A stretch of 64,000 nt of DNA from Agromyces allii (GCF_009749385.1 NZ_WBIN01000010.1:62001-126000), one strand, 5' to 3'. Shown: positions 37,999 to 48,140, counted from the first letter of the stretch. Made by a program: numbers and translations. Notes: generated from the letters alone by a model not told the origin.

Positions 37999-39636
37999 TC
38001 AGTCGGCGACGGATGCCGCGGGCGGCGGCACTGCGGCCGGCAGCCCCACGACGGGCTCGCCGAGCAGCGGCGTCGAGACGGCGTAGATGCCGTGGTTCGC
38101 GAACACCCAGATGAGGTTGCGGTCCCACTCGACGAAGACGCCGTGCACGGGTGCCGCCAGGTCGTCGTCGTCCTTCAGCCCCATGGGCGGCACGAAGTAC
38201 GCGCCGACCTTCGGGTCCTCGGGGTCGCGCACGTCGAAGATCTGCACGCCGGCCGCGTAGAACGCGTACGGGATGACGCCGCCGTGCGGCGTGCCGGTGT
38301 TCGTGAAGTAGCCCGAGCGCTTCGGCCCGAACGACCCGCGGCGCTGCGCCCAGTCGGTGAACTTCGCCTCTGCCGGGGGCAGGGGGCGGGGCAGCGTGCG
38401 CACGAGCTTCGGCTGCGTGGGGTCGCTCACGTCGATCTGGTAGATCTCCTTGGCCGGCTCGTAGCAGTCGGTGTTCATCGGGTAGCCCGAGACGTAGACG
38501 TACCCGGTCTCCTCGACCTGGGTGGTGTCGACGTTGTCGCCCTCGGTCCCGGCGACGCTCGACGGCAGCTCGCACCATCCGACGTGGTGGATGTTCGAGG
38601 GGTCGGAGACGTCGAGCACGAAGAAGCCCTGGCCGCCCTGGGCCGCGTAGGCGTACTTCGCACCGGATTCGACCGAGCGGGGCAGGAACACGCCCATGCG
38701 CGAGCCGAACCACGAGGTCTTGTTGTTCCAGCGGTCGTTGCCCGCGAGGTACTCGGAGTCGGCCTCCTCGCCCTCGCGGGTGCCCGGGACCCACCAGGTC
38801 GAGAGCAGCTCGGGCTTCGACGGGTCGGAGACGTCGTAGGCGGCGTGACCGGCGGCCCAGAGCGTCGTCTTGTAGGGCTGGTTGGTGAAGGTGTTGTCGG
38901 GCGCGGTCGCGACGAACAGGTACTTGTCGCCGTAGTAGACGGGCAGGTCGAGGACGCCGTTGCCCTCCTGGATCTCGTCGGGACCGTGGTTCGGGTCGGT
39001 CGAGGTCTCGTTGACGATGGTCCAGTCGCGCGGGCTCGGGCCGTGCATCTCGAACGTGCGGAAGCCGCGGAGGCCCTCCCATTCCTTGAGCTGGCCCTCG
39101 ACGGTGTCGTCGATCCACTTGTTGGCCACACGGCCCTTGAGGAAGTAGCGGGGCGTCTCGCTCGCCTGGATCGCGAAGTGCTTGCCGAGCTTCTCGTTCC
39201 ACTGCACGGTGGTGGCACCGAACTGGGGGCGGGGGTCGCCCCAGCCCCACTGCTCCTCGTCGACGATCTTCAGGTCGCGCGGGTCGGTGATGTCGTAGAG
39301 CTTCCAGTGGTTGCCGCCGCCGTAGTGCAGCATGTACCGGGTGCCGTCCCAGTCGTAGATGCACTGCCACGAGTGGCTCGTGTTCACGACGATCGGGTAG
39401 AACGCCTCGGCATTCGCGTTCAGCGCGTAGGTCTGGGGGTCGCGGTAGTCGAGCTGCCCGGGCCAGTCGACGAACACGTCGCGCGGCACCGACGGCGTGA
39501 GCGCGGGCGGCAGGAAGGTGCCGTCGGGCTGCATGCCCCAGCTGGCAGGATCGGGGTCGACCGGCTCGCCTTCGACGCGCACGAAGTCGTCGGGGTTGTA
39601 CTTCTTGGCGTCGGGTACGTACGGAGAGCCGGCCAT
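37999..39636 (-). CDS. LVIVD-repeat beta-propeller protein of unknown function
   Basis: 545 residues, with no signal peptide or membrane segment, so presumably cytosolic. Repeated blocks of the form ...LYDITDPRDLKIV, AYDVSDPSKPELLSTWW, FFVLDVSDPSNIHHVGW, IYQIDVSDPTQPKLVRT and VQIFDVRDPEDPKVGAY are LVIVD repeats, which build a beta-propeller. Conserved His and Asp clusters (GGGNHWKLYD, TGTPHGGVIPYAFY, APVHGVFVEW) could line an active site. GGAGG four to five bases before the ATG supports the start. It leads an MFS/ABC transport operon whose upstream region shares a motif with the 3-hydroxyanthranilate operon. No enzymatic activity can be assigned. Confidence 0.85.
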   Translation of the reverse strand: MAGSPYVPDAKKYNPDDFVRVEGEPVDPDPASWGMQPDGTFLPPALTPSVPRDVFVDWPGQLDYRDPQTYALNANAEAFYPIVVNTSHSWQCIYDWDGTRYMLHYGGGNHWKLYDITDPRDLKIVDEEQWGWGDPRPQFGATTVQWNEKLGKHFAIQASETPRYFLKGRVANKWIDDTVEGQLKEWEGLRGFRTFEMHGPSPRDWTIVNETSTDPNHGPDEIQEGNGVLDLPVYYGDKYLFVATAPDNTFTNQPYKTTLWAAGHAAYDVSDPSKPELLSTWWVPGTREGEEADSEYLAGNDRWNNKTSWFGSRMGVFLPRSVESGAKYAYAAQGGQGFFVLDVSDPSNIHHVGWCELPSSVAGTEGDNVDTTQVEETGYVYVSGYPMNTDCYEPAKEIYQIDVSDPTQPKLVRTLPRPLPPAEAKFTDWAQRRGSFGPKRSGYFTNTGTPHGGVIPYAFYAAGVQIFDVRDPEDPKVGAYFVPPMGLKDDDDLAAPVHGVFVEWDRNLIWVFANHGIYAVSTPLLGEPVVGLPAAVPPPAASVAD

Positions 39637-39727
39637 GTCGCCTCCAGGTTGGGCAGGTGATCGGATGTGTCGACGCAGGGGGCGTCGTTCATCCCAGCGT
39701 CGCCAGCGCGACCGATGCTGTCCAATG

Positions 39728-39761
39728 ACTATCCGGCTCGGAGCTATGACCGTTCGGGCAT
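39728..39761 (-). promoter_or_regulatory. LysR-type box and -10 upstream of the LVIVD operon
   Basis: CTATGACCGTTCGGGCAT at 39744-39761, with GAG just before it, matches 17 of 21 positions of the sequence at 40749-40769 upstream of LysR and the aromatic operon. A GATAGT -10-like box (minus strand, 39728-39733) lies beside it. It is placed to control the minus-strand LVIVD/MFS/ABC operon. Binding by the neighbouring LysR protein is inference. Confidence 0.6.
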
Positions 39762-39776
39762 ATCAGCCCGCAGGCA

Positions 39777-40742
39777 TCAGCCCAGCGGGCGGAACTCCGT
39801 CTGCGCGTACTCGCGCTCGAGCGCGGCGAGCAGCGCTCCCTCTTCGCGGAGGTGCACGAGCAGGGCCGCGGCGGCCGCCGAGGGCGCCCGGTCCTTCGGC
39901 ATCGTGACCCCGACCGACCGGCGGATCGAGCTCAACGGGGTCGGCAGGATGCGGAGCTCGCCGTCGTCGACCGCGATGAACATCGGCAGGGCCGCGATGA
40001 CGTCGGTCGACACGAGGAGGTTGCGCAGCGTCAGCATCGACGTGCACTCGACGCGGTCGGCCGGCAGCGGAAGGCCCTCGTGGAAGAAGACCGCCTCGAG
40101 CTCGGCGCGGAGCGCGGTCTGCGCGACGGGGAAGATCCACGGGTAGGCGATGAGGTCGGCGAGCGACGTGCGCGACCCCGTGTGCACGGGGTGCCCGGCG
40201 CGGGCGACGAGCCGGATCGGCTCCTGGTGCAGGCGCTCCTGCTCGAGGCGCACCGGCACGGTCGGCGAGAGTCGCCCGACGGTGAGGTCGAGGTCGCCCG
40301 CGAGCAGCAGTTGCTGGAGCGTGTCGGGGGTGCCCTCGCGCACGACCACGGTGAGCCGCGGATGCTCGGCCTTGAGGCCCGCGATGGCCCGGGGCAGCAG
40401 CAGGTTCGAGCCCGCGAGGTGCGTGCCGACGGTGACCGTGCCGAGCTGGCCCGACTGCAGCAGCCGCACCTCCTCGCCCGCGATGCGGAGCTCGGCGAGC
40501 ACCGACCGGGCGCGCTCGATGAACGGCCGGCCGTACTGCGTCGGCACGACGCCGCGCGGCAGCCGTTCGAAGAGCGGAACGCCGAGCAGGTCCTCGACCT
40601 CGCGCAACCCGCGCGTCACGACGGGCTGCGTGATGTGCAGCGATTCGGCGGCGCGCACGAGCGTGCCCTCGTCGGCGATGGCCGTGACGAGCACGAGGTG
40701 CCGGATCTTCAGTCGTCCGTCGAGGATGCGATCAGTGCTCAC
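39777..40742 (-). CDS. LysR-family transcriptional regulator
   Basis: 321 residues. The N-terminal winged HTH (about 12-75) reads LVRAAESLHITQPVVTRGLREVEDLLGVPLFERLPRGV, classical for LysR. A two-lobe periplasmic-binding-like effector domain follows (about 95-310), with PYWIFPVAQTALR-like segments. The GTG start is preceded at eight bases by TATAGT, so the mRNA may be leaderless, and that -10 lies inside the shared box. It is divergent from the aromatic catabolic operon at 40826. LysR proteins in this position usually activate the pathway in response to a pathway intermediate and repress themselves. Confidence 0.93.
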   Translation of the reverse strand: MSTDRILDGRLKIRHLVLVTAIADEGTLVRAAESLHITQPVVTRGLREVEDLLGVPLFERLPRGVVPTQYGRPFIERARSVLAELRIAGEEVRLLQSGQLGTVTVGTHLAGSNLLLPRAIAGLKAEHPRLTVVVREGTPDTLQQLLLAGDLDLTVGRLSPTVPVRLEQERLHQEPIRLVARAGHPVHTGSRTSLADLIAYPWIFPVAQTALRAELEAVFFHEGLPLPADRVECTSMLTLRNLLVSTDVIAALPMFIAVDDGELRILPTPLSSIRRSVGVTMPKDRAPSAAAAALLVHLREEGALLAALEREYAQTEFRPLG

Positions 40743-40748
40743 GATCCG

Positions 40749-40769
40749 GAACTATAGCCGTGCGGGCAT
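40749..40769. promoter_or_regulatory. LysR-type box between LysR gene and aromatic operon
   Basis: The stretch with CTATAGCCGTGCGGGCAT repeats the sequence at 39741-39761 with four differences in 21. It covers the TATAGT -10 of the divergent LysR gene (40751-40756, minus strand) and sits about 45-65 bp upstream of the -10 of the catabolic operon. This is where LysR activators normally bind. Confidence 0.6.
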
Positions 40770-40813
40770 GGCACTGCCACAAAGGGGCATTTGTCGGCAT
40801 CGACGCGAGTTCC

Positions 40814-40819
40814 TAGCCT
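40814..40819 (+). promoter_or_regulatory. -10-like box of the 3-hydroxyanthranilate operon
   Basis: TAGCCT lies six bases before the ATG at 40826. No ribosome-binding sequence is present, so a leaderless transcript is likely. No good -35 is seen, consistent with activator dependence. Confidence 0.5.
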
Positions 40820-40825
40820 GATCGC

Positions 40826-42346
40826 ATGACCACCCGGACGACGACGTCGCTGCCTGAGACGGCCCAAGCCACCCAGACGAGCGGCCAGGCGACTCGCCAG
40901 CTGCGCAACTTCATCGGCGGCGAGCCCGTCGACGGTGTGCGCACGTTCGCCAAGCTGAACCCGATCGACGGCACGCTCGCCGCCGAGGTGCACGAAGCCG
41001 GGCGGCACGAGGTCGACCGCGCGGTCGCCTCGGCCCGCGCGGCACTCGAGGGCCCGTGGGGGCGGATGACGGTCGGCGAGCGTGCGACGATCCTGCGACG
41101 CATCGCCGACGCGATCGAGCGCCGGTTCGACGACCTCGTCGAGGCGGAGGTGGGCGACACCGGCAAGCCGGAGGCCCTCGCCCGCGACCTCGACGTCGCA
41201 CGGGCTGCCGCGAACTTCCGCGCGTTCGCCGACGTCGTGTCGGCGGCCGGCCTCGACTCCTACCTGACCGAGTTCCCCGACGGACGCCGGGCCCTGAACT
41301 ACGCGGTGCGCAAGCCGCTCGGCGTGGTCGCCGTGATCGTGCCGTGGAACCTCCCCCTGCTGCTCCTCACCTGGAAGCTCGCACCCGCGCTCGCCTCGGG
41401 CAACGCCGTCGTCGTCAAGCCCTCGGAGGAGACGCCGTCCTCGGCGACCCTGCTCGCCGAGATCCTCGTCGAGGCGGGCCTGCCCGCTGGCGTCGTCAAC
41501 GTCGTGCACGGGTTCGGCGCCGATTCGGCCGGTGAGTTCCTCACGACGCATCCGGGCATCGACGGCGTCACGTTCACGGGCGAGTCCTCGACCGGATCCG
41601 CGATCATGCGGGCCGTCGCGCCCCGCGTGCGCCCCGTGTCGTTCGAGCTCGGCGGCAAGAACGCCGCCGTCGTGTTCGCCGACGCCGACCTCGACGCGGC
41701 GATCGCCGGCCTCGCCCGCTCGACCTACCTGAACACCGGGCAGGTCTGCCTCTGCACCGAGCGCATCTACGTCGAGCGGTCCGTCTTCGCCGACGTGGCC
41801 GCCGGACTCGCCGAGCAGGCCGCCCGGCTCCGCCTCGGCCGGCCCGAGAACCCGGCCACGACGACCGGTCCGCTCATCTCGCGGCAGCACCGCGAGAAGG
41901 TGCTCTCGTACTTCGAGCTCGCCCGGCAGGAGGGCGCGACCGTGCTCGCCGGCGGCGGCATCCCGAACCTCGGCGACGGGCTCGACACCGGATTCTGGAT
42001 CGAGCCGACCCTGCTCACGGGGCTCGACAACTCGCACCGCACCGTGCGCGAGGAGATCTTCGGCCCCGTGGCCACCCTCATCCCGTTCGACACCGAGGAG
42101 GAGGCGATCGCGCTCGCGAACGACACCGAATACGGCCTCGCCGCGGTGACGTGGACGCGCGACCTGACCCGCGGGCACCGCGTCGCCCAGCGCATGCGCG
42201 TCGGCATGTCGTGGGTCAACACCTGGTACCTGCGCGACCTCCGCAGCCCGTTCGGCGGTGTCGGCCTCTCGGGCATCGGCCGCGAGGGCGGCCTCCACTC
42301 GCTCGGGTTCTACACCGAGCCGACGAACGTGTGCGTGCAGCTGTGA
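40826..42346 (+). CDS. 2-aminomuconate 6-semialdehyde dehydrogenase
   Basis: 506 residues, ALDH superfamily. [12 protein letters not shown] carries general base Glu274, [12 protein letters not shown] carries nucleophile Cys308, and [17 protein letters not shown] the cofactor motif. The CLCTERI stretch is typical of the hydroxymuconic/aminomuconic semialdehyde dehydrogenase group. It would oxidise 2-aminomuconate semialdehyde to 2-aminomuconate with NAD. First gene of the operon; its TGA overlaps the next gene's GTG. The dehydratase, deaminase and dioxygenase neighbours make the amino rather than hydroxy substrate the better call. Confidence 0.88.
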   Translation: MTTRTTTSLPETAQATQTSGQATRQLRNFIGGEPVDGVRTFAKLNPIDGTLAAEVHEAGRHEVDRAVASARAALEGPWGRMTVGERATILRRIADAIERRFDDLVEAEVGDTGKPEALARDLDVARAAANFRAFADVVSAAGLDSYLTEFPDGRRALNYAVRKPLGVVAVIVPWNLPLLLLTWKLAPALASGNAVVVKPSEETPSSATLLAEILVEAGLPAGVVNVVHGFGADSAGEFLTTHPGIDGVTFTGESSTGSAIMRAVAPRVRPVSFELGGKNAAVVFADADLDAAIAGLARSTYLNTGQVCLCTERIYVERSVFADVAAGLAEQAARLRLGRPENPATTTGPLISRQHREKVLSYFELARQEGATVLAGGGIPNLGDGLDTGFWIEPTLLTGLDNSHRTVREEIFGPVATLIPFDTEEEAIALANDTEYGLAAVTWTRDLTRGHRVAQRMRVGMSWVNTWYLRDLRSPFGGVGLSGIGREGGLHSLGFYTEPTNVCVQL

Positions 42347-43230
42347 GCGGCCAGACCACGCCGGCCTGGCCCGGCGAGTGGCCCGAGGCGGATGCCGCGG
42401 CCGCCGCCTCCCCGACCACGTCGCCCGCCGTGCGGGCGGCCGACGAGCGGCTCCGGCTCGCCGCGGCATCCGGAACCGCGTGCGCCCCGGTGCGCGACCT
42501 CATCGGCGACACCGACCAGGACGCGGCGTACGCCGTGCAGTCGCTCGGCATCGAGCGGCGCCTCGCCGACGGGCGGCGCATCGTCGGCCGCAAGATCGGC
42601 CTCACCTCCCCCGCCGTGCAGGCGCAGTTCGGCGTCTTCTCGCCCGACTACGGGGTGCTGCTCGACGACATGATCCTCGGCGACCGCGAGCCGCTCGACC
42701 TCTCCCGATTCCTGCAGCCGCGCGTCGAGGCCGAGGTCGCCTTCGTGCTCGGCCGCGACCTCGACTCCCCCACGACGCACGTCGCCGACGTGATCCGCGC
42801 GACCGAGTTCGTGCTGCCCGCGATCGAGGTCGTCGACTCGCGCATCGCCGGCTGGGACATCCGCATCGCCGACACCATCGCCGACAACGCGTCGAGCGGG
42901 GCCGTCGTGCTGGGCACCACCCCTCGGTCGCTCGACGGACTCGACCTCACGTCGGTCGGCATGAGCCTCGACCGCGACGGCGAGCCGGTCTCGACCGGGT
43001 CGGGCGCGGCCTGCCTCGGCAGCCCGGTCATCGCGGTGGCGTGGCTCGCGCGGGCGGTCGCCGGGCACGGACGCCCGCTCCGTGCGGGCGAGATCATCCT
43101 CTCTGGCGCCCTCGGGCCCATGGTCGCCGCGAGCGCCGGCGTGTACCGCGCTCGCCTCGACGGACTCGGCGACGTGCACGCGGACTTCACCGGCGCTCCC
43201 GCCGCTCTCTCGGAAGGAGCCGCCGCATGA
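42343..43230 (+). CDS. 2-keto-4-pentenoate hydratase
   Basis: 295 residues in the fumarylacetoacetase/hydratase fold. [41 protein letters not shown] and the metal-binding region [39 protein letters not shown] are conserved features of MhpD/DmpE. It adds water to 2-oxopent-4-enoate, giving 4-hydroxy-2-oxovalerate. It starts with GTG overlapping the preceding stop (GTGA). The first 30 residues are variable. It is normally complexed with the related decarboxylase encoded three genes downstream. Confidence 0.9.
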   Translation: MSGQTTPAWPGEWPEADAAAAASPTTSPAVRAADERLRLAAASGTACAPVRDLIGDTDQDAAYAVQSLGIERRLADGRRIVGRKIGLTSPAVQAQFGVFSPDYGVLLDDMILGDREPLDLSRFLQPRVEAEVAFVLGRDLDSPTTHVADVIRATEFVLPAIEVVDSRIAGWDIRIADTIADNASSGAVVLGTTPRSLDGLDLTSVGMSLDRDGEPVSTGSGAACLGSPVIAVAWLARAVAGHGRPLRAGEIILSGALGPMVAASAGVYRARLDGLGDVHADFTGAPAALSEGAAA

Positions 43231-44231
43231 GCACGGGCGTCGCCATCATCGGATCCGGCAACATCGGCACCGACCTGCTGATCAAGGTCAAGCGGCTCTC
43301 GAGCACGCTCCGCGTCGTCGCGATGGTCGGCATCGACGAGCACTCCGACGGGCTCGCCCGCGCGCGACGACTGGGCGTCGCGACGACCCACGAGGGCGTC
43401 GACGGACTGCTGCGCATGCCCGAGTTCGCCGACGTCGCGCTCGTCTTCGACGCGACCTCGGCCGGGGCCCATGCCCGCAACGACGCACTCGTGCGCGACC
43501 GCGGCCGCATCATGGTCGACCTCACGCCCGCCGCGATCGGCCCCTATGTCGTGCCCGTCGTGAACCTCGAGGAGCACCTCGACTCGTCGAACGTGAACAT
43601 GGTCACGTGCGGCGGCCAGGCCACCGTGCCGATGGTCGCCGCCGTCTCGCGCGTCGCGCCCGTCGCCTACGCCGAGATCGTCGCCTCGATCGCCTCGAAG
43701 TCGGCAGGGCCGGGCACCCGCGCGAACATCGACGAGTTCACCGAGACGACCTCGCGCGCGATCGAGCGCATCGGCGGCGCCGACCACGGCAAGGCGATCA
43801 TCGTGCTGAACCCCGCCGACCCGCCGCTCATCATGCGCGACACCGTCTTCTGCCTCGTCGAGCGCGGGGCCGCCGACCTCGACCGCGACGCCGTGCGCGC
43901 GTCGGTCGACGCCATGGTCGCCGAGGTGCAGGGCTACGTCGGCGGCTACCGCCTCAAGCAGCAGGTGCAGTTCGACGCGGTCGACGAGCCGTTCGTGCCG
44001 GCGCTCGGCCGAGCGTTCCGCGGCACGAAGGTCACGGTCCTCCTCGAGGTCGCGGGCGCCGGGCACTACCTTCCCGAGTACGCGGGCAACCTCGACATCA
44101 TGACGAGCGCGGCGCTGCGCACGGCCGAGCGCCTCGTCGCCGCGCGACTGCTCGCGGGGTCCGAAGCCGCCGCAACCGGAGCCGCCGCAGAAGCAGCACC
44201 GGCACCAGCCCAGACGGGAGCCACCGCATGA
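43227..44231 (+). CDS. mhpF: Acetaldehyde dehydrogenase (acylating)
   Basis: 334 residues. Converts acetaldehyde, NAD and CoA to acetyl-CoA. [15 protein letters not shown] is the N-terminal NAD motif. [13 protein letters not shown] holds nucleophile Cys128, and [26 protein letters not shown] is characteristic of MhpF/DmpF. In this family it channels acetaldehyde from a tightly bound aldolase, which is encoded next with an ATGA overlap. The C-terminal 30 residues are an Ala/Pro-rich extension. Confidence 0.95.
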   Translation: MSTGVAIIGSGNIGTDLLIKVKRLSSTLRVVAMVGIDEHSDGLARARRLGVATTHEGVDGLLRMPEFADVALVFDATSAGAHARNDALVRDRGRIMVDLTPAAIGPYVVPVVNLEEHLDSSNVNMVTCGGQATVPMVAAVSRVAPVAYAEIVASIASKSAGPGTRANIDEFTETTSRAIERIGGADHGKAIIVLNPADPPLIMRDTVFCLVERGAADLDRDAVRASVDAMVAEVQGYVGGYRLKQQVQFDAVDEPFVPALGRAFRGTKVTVLLEVAGAGHYLPEYAGNLDIMTSAALRTAERLVAARLLAGSEAAATGAAAEAAPAPAQTGATA

Positions 44232-45295
44232 CCGCCGCAGCGACATCCGCCGCCCCTCGCGTGTACGTGCAGGACGTCACCCTGCGCGACGGCATGCACG
44301 CCGTCGCCCACCGCTACTCGGTCGAGGAGGTCCGCGACATCGCCGCCGCCCTCGAGGCCGCCGGCGTCGACGCGATCGAGGTCGCCCACGGCGACGGGCT
44401 CGGCGGCTCGAGCGTCGCCTACGGCCACGGCGCGAGCACCGACGAGCGCTGGATCGAGGCCGCCGCGTCGGTGCTCGACCGCGCGAAGCTCACCACGCTG
44501 ATCCTCCCGGGCATCGGCACGATCGACCACCTCGCCCGTGCCCGCGACCTCGGCGTGCAGAGCGTGCGCGTCGCGACCCACTGCACCGAGGCCGACGTGG
44601 CCGCCCAGCACATCGGGTGGGCCCGCGACCACGGCATGGATGTCTCGGGGTTCCTCATGATGAGCCACCTCAACGACCCGCGCGGGCTGGCCGAGCAGGC
44701 GAAGCTCATGGAGTCCTCCGGCGCGCAGTGCGTGTACGTGACCGACTCGGGCGGGCGCCTCACCATGCAGGACGTCGCCGACCGCATCGACGCGTACCGC
44801 GACGTGCTCGACCCCGGCACCCAGATCGGCATCCACGCGCACGAGAACCTCTCGCTCAGCGTCGCGAACAGCATCACGGCCGTCGAGCACGGCGCCTTCC
44901 GCGTCGACGCCTCGCTCGCCGGTCAGGGCGCCGGGGCAGGCAACACCCCGATCGAGGCCTTCATCGCCGTCGCGAACCTGCTCGGCTGGGAGCACGGCTG
45001 CGACCTGTTCGCCCTGCAGGACGCCGCCGAGGAGCTCATCCGCCCGCTGCAGCGGCGCCCGGTGCGCGTGGACCGCGAGACCCTCACGCTCGGCTACGCC
45101 GGCGTCTACTCGAGCTTCCTGCTGCATGCCGAGCGTGCCGCCGAACGCCACGGGCTCGACGCCAGGGCGATCCTGATCGAGCTCGGGCGCCGCCGCATGG
45201 TCGGCGGCCAGGAGGACATGATCGTCGACGTCGCGCTCGACCTCGTCGCCGCGCGCGACGCGGAGCGCGACGCCGAACTGGAGCCCGCGCGATGA
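44228..45295 (+). CDS. mhpE: 4-hydroxy-2-oxovalerate aldolase
   Basis: 355 residues, DRE-TIM/HMGL-like. [17 protein letters not shown] gives the catalytic Arg and metal Asp, and [16 protein letters not shown] the metal His pair. Cleaves 4-hydroxy-2-oxovalerate to pyruvate and acetaldehyde, passing acetaldehyde to the dehydrogenase encoded just upstream. The C-terminal part (about 290-345) is the DmpG-type communication domain. Start and stop overlap both neighbours by four bases. Confidence 0.95.
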   Translation: MTAAATSAAPRVYVQDVTLRDGMHAVAHRYSVEEVRDIAAALEAAGVDAIEVAHGDGLGGSSVAYGHGASTDERWIEAAASVLDRAKLTTLILPGIGTIDHLARARDLGVQSVRVATHCTEADVAAQHIGWARDHGMDVSGFLMMSHLNDPRGLAEQAKLMESSGAQCVYVTDSGGRLTMQDVADRIDAYRDVLDPGTQIGIHAHENLSLSVANSITAVEHGAFRVDASLAGQGAGAGNTPIEAFIAVANLLGWEHGCDLFALQDAAEELIRPLQRRPVRVDRETLTLGYAGVYSSFLLHAERAAERHGLDARAILIELGRRRMVGGQEDMIVDVALDLVAARDAERDAELEPAR

Positions 45296-46134
45296 GCGGC
45301 ACCGCGCTCCGCGACGACCTCGCCGCCGTGGCGCAGACGCTCGACCTGGCCCAGCAGCACGGCTCGCCCGTCGCGCAGTCGGGCACGGGCACGGGCACGG
45401 GCACCGGAACCGGCACAGCGATGACCCTGGCCGAGGCATACGAGGTGCAGCACCTGCTCGTCGCCCGCCGCGTCGCCCGCGGCGACCGGATCTCCGGGGT
45501 GAAGCTGGGCTTCACGAGCCGGGCGAAGGCGATCCAGATGGGCGTCGACGACGTCATCATCGGCTCGGTGACCGAGGGCATGCGCGTCGACGACGGCGGC
45601 GTGCTCGACGCCGCCGGGCTCATCCATCCGCGCATCGAGCCCGAGCTGGCCTACCTCATCGGCGCCGACGTGCCGGCCGACGCCGACGACGCCGAGCTCC
45701 GCCGGGCCGTCGTCGCGATCGCCCCCGCGCTCGAGATCATCGATTCCCGGTACCTCGACTTCCGGTTCGACCTCGAGGACGTCGTCGCCGACAACACCTC
45801 GGCCGCCGCCTACGTGATCGGCCCATGGACGGATGCGGCCGCGGCCGGCGACCTCGGCAACCGCGGTGTCCGCCTCGAGGTCGACGGTCGCCTGCGCGCG
45901 ACCGGGTCGACCGCGGCGATCCTCGGGCACCCCGATCGGGCCCTCGCCACGGCGCTGCGGATGTCGCGCGCCCACGGCTTCGAGCTCCGCGCCGGCATGG
46001 TGCTGCTCGCCGGGGCCGCGACCGCCGCCGTGCCGCTGCCGCAGGGCGCCCACGTCGAGGCATCCGTCACCGGGCTCGGCAGCGTGTCGATGCGATTCGG
46101 CGGTGGCGGGAATGACGGTGACGGGCATGACTGA
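45292..46134 (+). CDS. 4-oxalocrotonate decarboxylase
   Basis: 280 residues, same fold as the hydratase upstream. [37 protein letters not shown] and [34 protein letters not shown] are the corresponding motifs of NahK/DmpH. It decarboxylates 2-oxo-3-hexenedioate to 2-oxopent-4-enoate and usually complexes with the hydratase. Near residue 31 lies a (Gly-Thr)6 run encoded by a hexanucleotide repeat, an unusual insertion that may be a flexible linker. Confidence 0.9.
   Translation: MSGTALRDDLAAVAQTLDLAQQHGSPVAQSGTGTGTGTGTGTAMTLAEAYEVQHLLVARRVARGDRISGVKLGFTSRAKAIQMGVDDVIIGSVTEGMRVDDGGVLDAAGLIHPRIEPELAYLIGADVPADADDAELRRAVVAIAPALEIIDSRYLDFRFDLEDVVADNTSAAAYVIGPWTDAAAAGDLGNRGVRLEVDGRLRATGSTAAILGHPDRALATALRMSRAHGFELRAGMVLLAGAATAAVPLPQGAHVEASVTGLGSVSMRFGGGGNDGDGHD
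45381..45416 (+). repeat. In-frame hexanucleotide repeat coding (Gly-Thr)6
   Basis: GGGCAC is repeated four times at 45381-45404, followed by two variants (CGGAAC, CGGCAC). Each unit codes for Gly-Thr, so slippage would keep the frame. It lies in the N-terminal region of the decarboxylase, before the conserved domain. Confidence 0.85.
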
Positions 46135-46621
46135 CGCGAATGCAACCGCCATCACCGGCGCGAACGCGGCCGCCAGCCGCGCCATCACGGTCGAGGGCAA
46201 GGCGACGCCCCGCGGCCGGTTCCCGCACGTGAAGATCGCGGGCGACCTCGTGTACGTCTCGGGCACCAGCAGCCGACGCCCCGACAACACGTTCGAGGGC
46301 GCCGAGGTCGACGAGTTCGGCGTCACGACCCTCGACATCGCGGTGCAGACCCGCGCGGTGCTCGAGAACATCAGGGCCGTGCTCGCCGCGGCCGGCGCGA
46401 GCCTCGACGACCTCGTGCAGGCGACCACGTACCTCGTGAGCATGAACGACTTCGCCGGCTACAACGCAGTCTGGGCCGAGTACTTCGACGAGACGGGCCC
46501 CGCACGCACGACCGTCGCCGTGCACCAGCTGCCGCACCCGCTGCTGCTCATCGAGATCCAGGCCGTCGCCCGACGAGACCCGAACGCCATCATCAGCACC
46601 ACCATCGAGGAGGAACCATGA
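46127..46621 (+). CDS. RidA-family 2-aminomuconate deaminase
   Basis: 164 residues, YjgF/RidA fold. [25 protein letters not shown] and the [50 protein letters not shown]-type core are conserved, with [11 protein letters not shown] near the end. In this context it should deaminate 2-aminomuconate to 4-oxalocrotonate. ATG 46127 overlaps the decarboxylase stop by 8 bases; an in-frame ATG at 46112 would add five residues. It is coupled to the dioxygenase gene by a four-base overlap. Confidence 0.88.
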   Translation: MTDANATAITGANAAASRAITVEGKATPRGRFPHVKIAGDLVYVSGTSSRRPDNTFEGAEVDEFGVTTLDIAVQTRAVLENIRAVLAAAGASLDDLVQATTYLVSMNDFAGYNAVWAEYFDETGPARTTVAVHQLPHPLLLIEIQAVARRDPNAIISTTIEEEP

Positions 46622-47142
46622 CCACCATCCCACCCGTGATCGATTTCCCGAAGTGGATCGAGGAGCACGAGCACCTGCTGAAGCCGCCGGTGAACAACAA
46701 GGCCGCGTGGACGCCCATGGGCGACTTCATCGTGCAGGTCGTCGGCGGCCCCAACCAGCGCACCGACTTCCACTTCGACCCGTACGAGGAGTGGTTCTAC
46801 CAGTACCGCGGCAACATGCACGTGAACATCCAGACCGAGAACGGCCCGCAGCGCATAGACATCCGCGAGGGCGAGATGTGGCTGCTGCCCGGCAACGTCT
46901 TCCACTCCCCGCAGCGCCCGGAGGCCGGCTCGATCGGCATCGTGATCGAGCGCATCCGCGAGGAGGGCACGCTCGAGAAGTTCGCGTGGTTCTGCCCGAA
47001 CTGCAACACGAAGGTGCACGAGGTCGAGCTGCAGGTCCGCGACATCGTCGAGGACCTCCCGCCCGTGTTCCGCGAGTTCTACGAGAGCGAGACCGGGCGC
47101 ACCTGCCCGAACTGCGGCGAAGTCCACCCCGGCAAGGGCTGA
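46618..47142 (+). CDS. nbaC: 3-hydroxyanthranilate 3,4-dioxygenase
   Basis: 174 residues, cupin fold. Opens 3-hydroxyanthranilate with O2 to 2-amino-3-carboxymuconate 6-semialdehyde. The catalytic iron ligands are His52, Glu58 and His96 ([12 protein letters not shown] and [10 protein letters not shown]). The bacterial C-terminal rubredoxin-like iron site is intact: Cys126, Cys129, Cys163, Cys166 (FCPNCN and CPNCGE). This is the ring-cleavage step of the operon. It is coupled to the deaminase upstream and five bases from the decarboxylase downstream. Confidence 0.97.
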   Translation: MTTIPPVIDFPKWIEEHEHLLKPPVNNKAAWTPMGDFIVQVVGGPNQRTDFHFDPYEEWFYQYRGNMHVNIQTENGPQRIDIREGEMWLLPGNVFHSPQRPEAGSIGIVIERIREEGTLEKFAWFCPNCNTKVHEVELQVRDIVEDLPPVFREFYESETGRTCPNCGEVHPGKG

Positions 47143-47147
47143 ACCGG

Positions 47148-48140
47148 GTGGGCACGATCGACATCCACACGCATGCGGTGCCCAAGGGCTGGCCCGACCT
47201 GTCGACGCAGGTCGGGCCGGGCCCCTGGCCCTCGCTCCGCGTGGACTCCGAGCGCGAGGCGATGATCATGGTCGGCTCCACCGAGTTCCGTCGCATCGAC
47301 GAGACCTGCTGGGACGCCGCGGCGAGGCTCGCCGACATGGACGCCGACGACGTCGACATCCAGGTCGTCTCGCCGACGCCCGTGTTCTTCTCGTACGAGA
47401 AGCCCGGCGATCAGGCCGCGAAGGTCGCGCGCATCTTCAACGACCTCACGCTCGAGATCTGCTCCCCGGCACCCGATCGGCTCCTCCCGTTCGCGCAGGT
47501 GCCCCTGCAGGACACGGATGCCGCGTGCGCAGAGCTGGATCGTGCGATCGACGCCGGGCACGTGGGGGTCGAGATCGGCAACCACGTCGGCGACCGCGAC
47601 CTCGACAACGAGGGCATCGTCACATTCCTGCAGCACTGCGCGGATCGCGGCGTGCCCGTGCTCGTGCACCCGTGGGACATGCCCGACTCGCCGCGCCTGG
47701 ATCGCTGGATGGCGCGCTGGCTCACGGGCATGCCCGCCGAGACGCACCTCTCGATCATCGCGATGATCCTCGGCGGCGTGTTCGACCGGGTGCCGCCGAC
47801 CCTCCGCATCGGCTTCGCCCACGGCGGCGGCTCGTTCGCGTTCTGGCTCGGCCGCCTCGAGAACGCCTGGCACCGTCGGCCCGATCTGGTCGGCGTCAGC
47901 GAGCACCCGCCCACGCACTACCTCGACCGCTTCAGCGTCGACTCGGTGGTGTTCGACCCCACCGCGCTGCGGCTGCTCGTCGACACCCTCGGTGCCGAGC
48001 AGGTGATGCTCGGCAGCGACTACCCGTACCCGCTCGGCGAACGACCGGTCGGCGCCGTCATCGAGCGCGCCGACTTCCTCACCGACGAGCAGAAGGCGGC
48101 CATCCGCCACGGCAACGCCCGGCGCTTCCTGGCGCTCTGA
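47148..48140 (+). CDS. nbaD: 2-amino-3-carboxymuconate-6-semialdehyde decarboxylase (ACMSD)
   Basis: 330 residues, amidohydrolase fold. It removes CO2 from the dioxygenase product, diverting it from spontaneous closure to quinolinate. TIDIHTHAVPKGWPDL gives zinc ligands His7 and His9. GVEIGNHVGDRDLDN, VLVHPWDM, IGFAHGGGSFAFWLGR and MLGSDYPYPLGE follow in the order seen in ACMSD. The start is a GTG at 47148, with GGG just before it. The amidohydrolase superfamily also holds other decarboxylases, but the dioxygenase neighbour makes this call firm. Confidence 0.93.
   Translation: MGTIDIHTHAVPKGWPDLSTQVGPGPWPSLRVDSEREAMIMVGSTEFRRIDETCWDAAARLADMDADDVDIQVVSPTPVFFSYEKPGDQAAKVARIFNDLTLEICSPAPDRLLPFAQVPLQDTDAACAELDRAIDAGHVGVEIGNHVGDRDLDNEGIVTFLQHCADRGVPVLVHPWDMPDSPRLDRWMARWLTGMPAETHLSIIAMILGGVFDRVPPTLRIGFAHGGGSFAFWLGRLENAWHRRPDLVGVSEHPPTHYLDRFSVDSVVFDPTALRLLVDTLGAEQVMLGSDYPYPLGERPVGAVIERADFLTDEQKAAIRHGNARRFLAL

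Noticed and set aside
35219-39370. Minus-strand frame of 1383 codons joining the ATPase to upstream sequence
   Set aside because: Only the last 374 residues have ATPase motifs. The rest is an out-of-frame reading of the MFS and LVIVD genes, so there is no genuine fusion.
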